DNA of 64,000 nucleotides from NCBI RefSeq assembly GCF_002043095.1, contig NZ_MVOC01000066.1:22247-86246 (forward strand), read 5' to 3'. Positions within the stretch are counted from its first letter, which is position 1. Each line of letters starts with the position of its first letter. The translations under genes were made by a program, and so were the position numbers. Below, in pieces: positions 59,480-64,000 of the stretch. The notes below the pieces were generated by a model, which searched no databases, was not told the DNA's origin, and worked only from the letters and a program-made list of their open reading frames with translations. Source of the DNA: Mycobacterium sp. AT1 (GTDB lineage: Bacteria; Actinomycetota; Actinomycetes; Mycobacteriales; Mycobacteriaceae).

Positions 59480-60460
59480 ATGACCGAGAACAATGATTTG
59501 GTGCGCCCGGTCGACCAGGATTCGGATATCGGGCACATCATCGTCGCGCCTCACCAATTCATCGACCTCGCCCAGGAACAGCAGCTCGCCGGCGAGTTTG
59601 GAATCGAACTCCTCGCCGCAGCGGACAAAGACGAGTTTCGCGCCGGCATCCCGGATGCCAGCTTGGTTCTCGTGACTCCTTATGCGCGTGTCGAAGCCGC
59701 GGATTTCGCGGCCATGAAGCGCTGTCGGGCGGTCGTGCGCTACGGCATCGGCTACGACAACATCGACGTCGACGCGGCCCGAGAAGTCGGGGTCCCAGTC
59801 GCCATCGTCCCCGACGCCTCCAGTGAGGAAGTGGCAGCGCACGCGCTGGCAATGGGCTTGGCGCTCGTCCGCAGGATTCCGGGTGGGCACGCTGCCATCG
59901 CCAACGGCGGCTGGGCGGGCAAGCTCGCCTACGACACCCCGCGATTCTCTGAACTCGACGTCGCAGTGATCGGTCTGGGGCGGATCGGTCGGCAGGTCGC
60001 AAGCTACTACTCCGCCCTCGGGGCCAACGTGCGCGGGTATGACCCCCTCGCCACGTTCGACGGGATCACCGCGGCATCGCTGGGCGAATTGCTCGAAGGG
60101 TCCGACCTGATCTCCCTGCACGTGCCGCTGTCCGCGGAGACCGAGAACCTCGTGTCCGCCGACGTCTTGGAGCGCATGCGGCCCGGAGCCGTCCTGGTCA
60201 ACGTCTCTCGCGGAGGTCTGATCGACGAACACGCGCTGTCTGAGGCGCTAGTAGCCGGACGGTTGGCAGGTGCGGCACTCGACACATTCGGTACCGAACC
60301 GCTGCCGAGTGATCATCCGCTGCGTACCGCGCCCAACGTGGTCCTCACCCCGCATATCGCGTGGAGATCGAACCGCGCACTTGAGACGCTGCAGGCAAGT
60401 GTCGTCGCCCGCTGCCGCGAAGCGCTGACCGGCGGCGCATTGCTCAACACGGTGGCCTGA
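59480..60460 (+). CDS. D-isomer-specific 2-hydroxyacid dehydrogenase
   Basis: 326 residues. VIGLGRIGRQVA is the NAD site, with NVSRGGLID (catalytic Arg), DTFGTEP (Glu) and LTPHIAW (His) completing the active site. The two-domain pattern with an N-terminal VVRYGIGYDNIDVDAA block is standard for the family, closest in style to CtBP/phosphoglycerate-dehydrogenase-like members. It would oxidise or reduce a 2-hydroxy/2-keto acid. AGGAG precedes the ATG by 9 bases. Divergent from LysR and the palindrome, and upstream of MmgE/PrpD. Confidence 0.92.
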   Translation: MTENNDLVRPVDQDSDIGHIIVAPHQFIDLAQEQQLAGEFGIELLAAADKDEFRAGIPDASLVLVTPYARVEAADFAAMKRCRAVVRYGIGYDNIDVDAAREVGVPVAIVPDASSEEVAAHALAMGLALVRRIPGGHAAIANGGWAGKLAYDTPRFSELDVAVIGLGRIGRQVASYYSALGANVRGYDPLATFDGITAASLGELLEGSDLISLHVPLSAETENLVSADVLERMRPGAVLVNVSRGGLIDEHALSEALVAGRLAGAALDTFGTEPLPSDHPLRTAPNVVLTPHIAWRSNRALETLQASVVARCREALTGGALLNTVA

Positions 60461-60604
60461 CACCGCCTCGCGCCTGTGAATGAACGTGTCTAATGCGGCC
60501 CACCAGGTCGAGGACACATCCAGTGAATCGTCACCGCGTTCGGCCACCGTGGGGAATGCGTACTGAGGTATGGCGGGACCTACGGTCCGACGGAAAGGTT
60601 GCCG

Positions 60605-61957
60605 ATGAGGGCGAATAGTGCCAATCGGTTGGGTCAGACGCGCGAGATGGCTGAGTTCGTCAGCTGCCTTCCCGCACAGGACATTCCCGACCTCGCCATC
60701 GACCGCGCCCGGCAAGCCATCGCGGATCTGATTGGTGTCGCCTTCGCAGGGCGCCGCCACCAGATCGGCGCGACCATGTTGAGTTACGTTCTGGACCAGG
60801 GTGCGCGGCCCCTCGCCGGCATCATTGGCGGGGGCCGCACCACGCCCGAGCTTGCCGGTTTGGCCAACGGCACCTTCGCGCACGCACTGGACTTCGACGA
60901 CACCAACCATCCGCTCTACGGTCATCCGAGTTGCTCGATCGTGCCGGCGATCCTGGCGATGGGGGAAGAGTTCGACTGCACCTTCGGTCTGGCGTTGGAG
61001 GCCTACGTCGTCGGCGTCGAGGTCGACGCCGCCCTCGGCGGTCAGATGATGCCGGCGCATTCGGAGGCGGGCTTTCACTCCACGGCGACGATCGGAACGA
61101 TCGGTGCCGCCGCGGCCGCGGCGCGGATGGCCGGGCTCGACGTCGACGCGACACAGCGCGCCCTCGGTATAGCCGCCTCGCGCGCGGCGGGTCTGCGCGT
61201 CAACGTCGGCACGATGACCAAACCCTTGCACGCTGGCGCCGCGGCGATGTCGGGAGTTCAAGCGGCCCGTCTGGCGGCTCGTGGATGGGACTCCCATCCC
61301 GAGACCCTGGAAAGCCCCATCGGCTTTTGTTCGGCGTTTCTCGGCGCCGACGGTGACCGAGCAGTCGACGTGACAGCCGCCCTTGGGCAGCGGTGGTCTC
61401 TGTTGCATCCCCACGGGTTGGCGATCAAGGCCTACCCGTCATGCGGCGCTACGCACACCGCGATCGATGCGGCGCTGGCGGCACGTGCGGACTTGGACGG
61501 TGAACTGATCGACCGTGTGCGCGTCGGGGTGAGCGCCAAAGCGCCGCAGTTGCTGATCTTCGATCGGCCGCAGACGGGCAGCGAGGGCCGATTCAGTGGT
61601 CACTACACCGTTGCGGCGGCACTCGAGCGCGGCCGGATCGGGCTGGAAGACTTCACCGATTCTGCAATTCGCGATCCCGGGGTGCGCTCGTTGATGGAAC
61701 GCGTCGACGTCGTCGTCGACAGTCGCCACCGCGACGGAACGCAGTACCCGTCCACCGTCGAGGTCTGGACCGTCTCCGGACGGCGAGTCGAGCGGACGGT
61801 CGAGCTGGCGCGCGGCAAGAACGCGAACCCGATGACCGAAGCCGAGTTATGCGCCAAGTTCGAGAGCTGTGCAGGTGCCGACCGTGCGGGGCTGTGGCAG
61901 TCCGTTCGCCATGCCCCCGTTGACCGCAAGATTGCCGACGTGGTGTCGACCCTGTAG
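60605..61957 (+). CDS. MmgE/PrpD-family protein
   Basis: 450 residues from ATG 60605; GGAAAGG stands 6 bases before it, and TTG 60599 is a poor alternative. Signature blocks are ANGTFAHALDFDDTN, GHPSCSIVPAILA, HSEAGFHSTATIGTIGAAAAAA and MTKPLHAGAAAMSG. Family members include 2-methylcitrate dehydratase, itaconate-forming cis-aconitate decarboxylase and other hydro-lyases. The 2-hydroxyacid dehydrogenase upstream and the malate/lactate dehydrogenase-like gene beyond suggest conversion of a hydroxy-di- or tricarboxylate. Which reaction is not determined. Confidence 0.9.
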   Translation: MRANSANRLGQTREMAEFVSCLPAQDIPDLAIDRARQAIADLIGVAFAGRRHQIGATMLSYVLDQGARPLAGIIGGGRTTPELAGLANGTFAHALDFDDTNHPLYGHPSCSIVPAILAMGEEFDCTFGLALEAYVVGVEVDAALGGQMMPAHSEAGFHSTATIGTIGAAAAAARMAGLDVDATQRALGIAASRAAGLRVNVGTMTKPLHAGAAAMSGVQAARLAARGWDSHPETLESPIGFCSAFLGADGDRAVDVTAALGQRWSLLHPHGLAIKAYPSCGATHTAIDAALAARADLDGELIDRVRVGVSAKAPQLLIFDRPQTGSEGRFSGHYTVAAALERGRIGLEDFTDSAIRDPGVRSLMERVDVVVDSRHRDGTQYPSTVEVWTVSGRRVERTVELARGKNANPMTEAELCAKFESCAGADRAGLWQSVRHAPVDRKIADVVSTL

Positions 61958-62071
61958 TCAGAGTCCGAGCCGGCCAGTCCAGCGAGCACTCGCGGAGGAT
62001 TGTCGCGCCCGTAGGCGCAGCGGACCCCACCACACGTTGTCCGAGAGGTCACTTCCTACGGCGGTGACAGA

Positions 62072-63139
62072 TCAGGCGATCACCGCGGCATCCAGAGCTT
62101 GCTGTCCGACGCCCACCTTGCGTGCCGAATCTGAAATCGCCTGCCAGGCTCCGAGTTTGACGGAGAAACCTTCTGCATGTCGGTGCCGGTTGGCTGTCTC
62201 GGGGTCGCCTGGAGCCAGTACCTGATCGAAACCGGCGGCAGGCGGAACGGCATGGATGAGGTCGCGTAGTTGCTCGGCGTCGCCGAGCACGTCGGCAAGA
62301 TCACGAAACGCGTCCGCTGCAATCGCAACCAGCAACAAGCCCTGGGCTCGGAAGATCTCACTCTTCTGGTCGTGGCCGAAGGCGCCCGGTCCCAGCAGGA
62401 CCCTGCCCAGCAACTCGACCACGACAGCCAGTCCAAATCCCTTGTGTTCACCGAAGGTTCGCATGGCTCCGCCCGCTGCCAGGGCGTTCGGGTCGTCCGT
62501 GGGCTGACCATGCTGATCCACCAAACTTTGACTGGGCATGCGGTCCCCGGCCATGGCCGCCACCATGATCTTCCCGATCGGCGCGGCAGCGGTGGAAAAG
62601 TCGACCACCAGCGGAACCCCCGACGCTGTCGGAAAACCCGCGGCGATGGGATTGGACCCGAGAAGGCCGGCGCGCCCGCCGAACGGTGCAACCAAACGCT
62701 GCCCGCCCATACCGCCGATGAAGGCGAGCGCGACGCAGTTGGCTCGGCATGCCTGCTCCATGTAAGCGCCCAACCTACCGAGATGGGTGCTCTGCACCAG
62801 CCCGGCCATTCCGATTCGTTCTGAGAGGGCCTGCTCGCACGCAAGCTCGGTCGTGATGCGGGCTGCCACGTGTGAGAATCCCCAATTTGCGCTGACCACC
62901 GCGCACCGACCTTCGGTCAGGGTCGTCGGGCGGGCTGCCGGATCGAGAATGCCGTTGTCGACGTAGTCGACGTAGGAGGGAAGCCGGCTGATGCCGTGGG
63001 AACCGTGCCCCACGCAATCAGCCTCGACGAGATGGGCTGCGACCTCCTGAGCGTGCTCACGCGGTGTGCCCAGCGCTCTCAACACGTGAACTGCGAGGTG
63101 TCGGGCGTGCTCCACGTCCAGGCGAATCAATTCCGACAC
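62072..63139 (-). CDS. Malate/L-lactate-dehydrogenase-family (Ldh_2) oxidoreductase
   Basis: 355 residues. VGHGSHGISRLPSYV carries the catalytic His, GLVQSTHLGRLGAYMEQA and FGGRAGLLGSNPIAAGFP form the NAD(P) site, and GEHKGFGLAVVVELL ends the core; the family uses an unusual non-Rossmann NAD(P) fold. Members oxidise L-lactate, malate, sulfolactate, ureidoglycolate or 2-oxo/hydroxy acids. It is convergent with the MmgE/PrpD gene, with 114 bp between. The substrate is unknown; it may act on the other enantiomer of the substrate of the D-type dehydrogenase nearby. Confidence 0.9.
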   Translation of the reverse strand: MSELIRLDVEHARHLAVHVLRALGTPREHAQEVAAHLVEADCVGHGSHGISRLPSYVDYVDNGILDPAARPTTLTEGRCAVVSANWGFSHVAARITTELACEQALSERIGMAGLVQSTHLGRLGAYMEQACRANCVALAFIGGMGGQRLVAPFGGRAGLLGSNPIAAGFPTASGVPLVVDFSTAAAPIGKIMVAAMAGDRMPSQSLVDQHGQPTDDPNALAAGGAMRTFGEHKGFGLAVVVELLGRVLLGPGAFGHDQKSEIFRAQGLLLVAIAADAFRDLADVLGDAEQLRDLIHAVPPAAGFDQVLAPGDPETANRHRHAEGFSVKLGAWQAISDSARKVGVGQQALDAAVIA

Positions 63140-63287
63140 AATGTCCTCGCTCCGACTGCGTAGTTAGAACGGTCTCTCCTGACCGAATGTGATTCGACTC
63201 TAACGGTTTTCGGGATGAGCATTCGTGCCGATTCGTCAACACAGCAATGCCGGATCCGGCGTGGGACGTTGTTCGGCGTACGCGCGA

Positions 63288-63308
63288 CCGTAGCCGTAGC
63301 CGTAGCCG
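63288..63308. repeat. Short tandem hexamer (CCGTAG)x3 plus CCG
   Basis: Three perfect copies of the six-base unit in a non-coding region. It is too short to be a satellite or CRISPR; it is noted as a possible slippage site. Confidence 0.6.
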
Positions 63309-63831
63309 AACATTCCAGTCACGGTACCGTGATCGCTTCTCTGAAAGGTGTTGTCTTGCAGTCTTCGTCACGTCCAGTCATATACCCAGCGGTGGCCTTT
63401 GAGGCAACGCCGTCTCGACGATCGGCACCGGTTTATTGGTGAGATAGATGGATTAACAGATCATTTGAGCCGGATTCGCGAGGATGTCCGTACGCCTGGC
63501 GGCAGAATCGTAGGACGCGCAGACGGTCGCTCGTCACGGATCGCTCCAACGGATCGCGCATCAATCTGCTCGCTTGACGGCATGGGCCGTCGGGGGATTC
63601 GCCGAGCACTTCGTGGCAGCGGACTCGGCAGAAGACGCCAGGACCGGTAGGCCAGGTCGCTGGTAGGCGTGAACCGTAAATGTGGTGGTGGGCTGAAGTC
63701 GGCTGCGTGACCCGGAGTTCTCGTAGAACGGCGTGGTGGTGCGGGACGTACGGAGCTGCGCGCAGAGCTGTCGGGAGGGAGCCTTCGCGACCGGTACCGC
63801 CCGTTAAATCTTTGTGAACGACCTCCCGTTA

Positions 63832-63845
63832 CTAACGAACGTTAG
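63832..63845. promoter_or_regulatory. 14-bp palindrome (second copy of shared operator), TetR-like
   Basis: CTAACG-AA-CGTTAG, with the same arms as the palindrome at 59241, lies 91 bp before the GTG at 63937. TAACGNNCGTTA-type repeats bind TetR-family repressors in mycobacteria. Here it may control the right-edge gene and, with the first copy, the catabolic island. Confidence 0.65.
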
Positions 63846-63936
63846 GTAGCGTTGTGATGGCCTACCGATGTGACGACGGCGACATGAATCGGTCGGCTAT
63901 CCGTTGAATCAACCTAATTCGAAAGAAGATGTCATC

Positions 63937-64000
63937 GTGGTCGAATTGTCACCGGAGGCACAGGGCCCCACATCGCCCGCACCCGTGCAGGCGGATACTC
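63937..64000 (+). CDS. Start of an unidentified protein, 3' partial
   Basis: The frame from GTG 63937 reads MVELSPEAQGPTSPAPVQADT and runs off the window. AAAGAAG lies 9 bases upstream. Too short to assign. It is placed downstream of the second CTAACG/CGTTAG palindrome, so it probably belongs to the same regulon. An out-of-frame ATG at 63929 gives a less plausible product. Confidence 0.45.
   Translation, partial: MVELSPEAQGPTSPAPVQADT

Larger units (their letters stand above)
63140..63936. other. 797-bp region without a convincing gene
   Basis: No frame has a family signature or convincing start. It contains a short tandem (CCGTAG three times plus CCG, 63288-63308), the CTAACG/CGTTAG palindrome at 63832, and AT-richer stretches before the gene at 63937. 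It probably holds the divergent promoters of the Ldh_2 gene and the right-edge gene. Part of it may be decayed DNA. Confidence 0.4.

Noticed and set aside
63288..63308. Tandem CCGTAG repeats as CRISPR or satellite
   Set aside because: Only three six-base copies with no spacers; simple tandem repeat.
63057..63371. Minus-strand frame beginning MTKTARQHL
   Set aside because: Overlaps the Ldh_2 gene start, has no family signature, and is Arg-rich in a repeat-bearing non-coding region.

Overview
The window is high-GC actinobacterial DNA, most likely from a fast-growing environmental Mycolicibacterium/Mycobacterium. The pointers are family members typical of mycobacteria: DUF5313 and DUF4193 proteins, a CULP-type cutinase, a PrrB-like histidine kinase, PknG/GlnX/GlnH homologues, GTG starts and many 4-base GTGA/ATGA gene overlaps. 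The species assignment is inference. About 60 protein genes (a few broken or partial), one tRNA-Ala(GGC), one clear intrinsic terminator and one decayed composite insertion-sequence remnant are supported.

Layout. 1-12 kb: the end of a phosphodiesterase-like protein, small secreted and membrane proteins, an aminoglycoside-kinase homologue that has lost two catalytic residues, a large LuxR-type ATPase regulator, a nitroreductase, an ECF sigma factor, an OhrR-like MarR regulator and a minus-strand trio (LLM flavin oxidoreductase, SnoaL-like protein, alpha/beta hydrolase). 12-16.3 kb: PHB-depolymerase-like esterase, DUF302 and LOG proteins, and a LysR/MFS pair. 16.3-20.4 kb: an N-acetylglucosamine locus, with the PTS IIBC permease (nagE) divergent from crr-nagB-nagA. 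The PTS imports and phosphorylates GlcNAc, NagA deacetylates it and NagB makes fructose-6-phosphate.

23.3-31.8 kb is the highlight: a tightly coupled seven-gene cassette encoding a GlnX-like membrane receptor, a GlnH-like binding lipoprotein, a predicted helical cytoplasmic protein, a PknG-like kinase, a PP2C phosphatase, a VWA (MIDAS) protein and an FHA protein. Three of the proteins carry N-terminal zinc ribbons. It looks like a self-contained extracellular-ligand-to-phosphorylation circuit: sensor, kinase, phosphatase, phosphothreonine reader. A PrrB-like histidine kinase without an adjacent response regulator follows it.

33-52.5 kb is mixed housekeeping and accessory material: an ion channel, a type-B carboxylesterase, DUF2252, a sigma factor with O6-alkylguanine methyltransferase, an exonuclease with a cNMP/CBS/nucleotidyltransferase protein, a GH13 trehalose-synthase-like enzyme, a phage-like GH25 lysin, paired crcB fluoride channels, pgm, tRNA-Ala, a CYTH protein with an odd start, and a cutinase. 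52.8-53.7 kb is a fusion of an IS256-family N-terminal fragment with an IS110-family C-terminal fragment, both frameshifted.

54-64 kb is a catabolic island: LysR, Baeyer-Villiger monooxygenase, aldehyde dehydrogenase and fumarylacetoacetase-family genes on the minus strand, with a 2-hydroxyacid dehydrogenase, an MmgE/PrpD protein and a malate/lactate-dehydrogenase-family enzyme beside them. The same 14-bp palindrome occurs at 59241 and 63832, suggesting a common TetR-type regulator encoded outside the window. The right edge cuts a new plus-strand gene.
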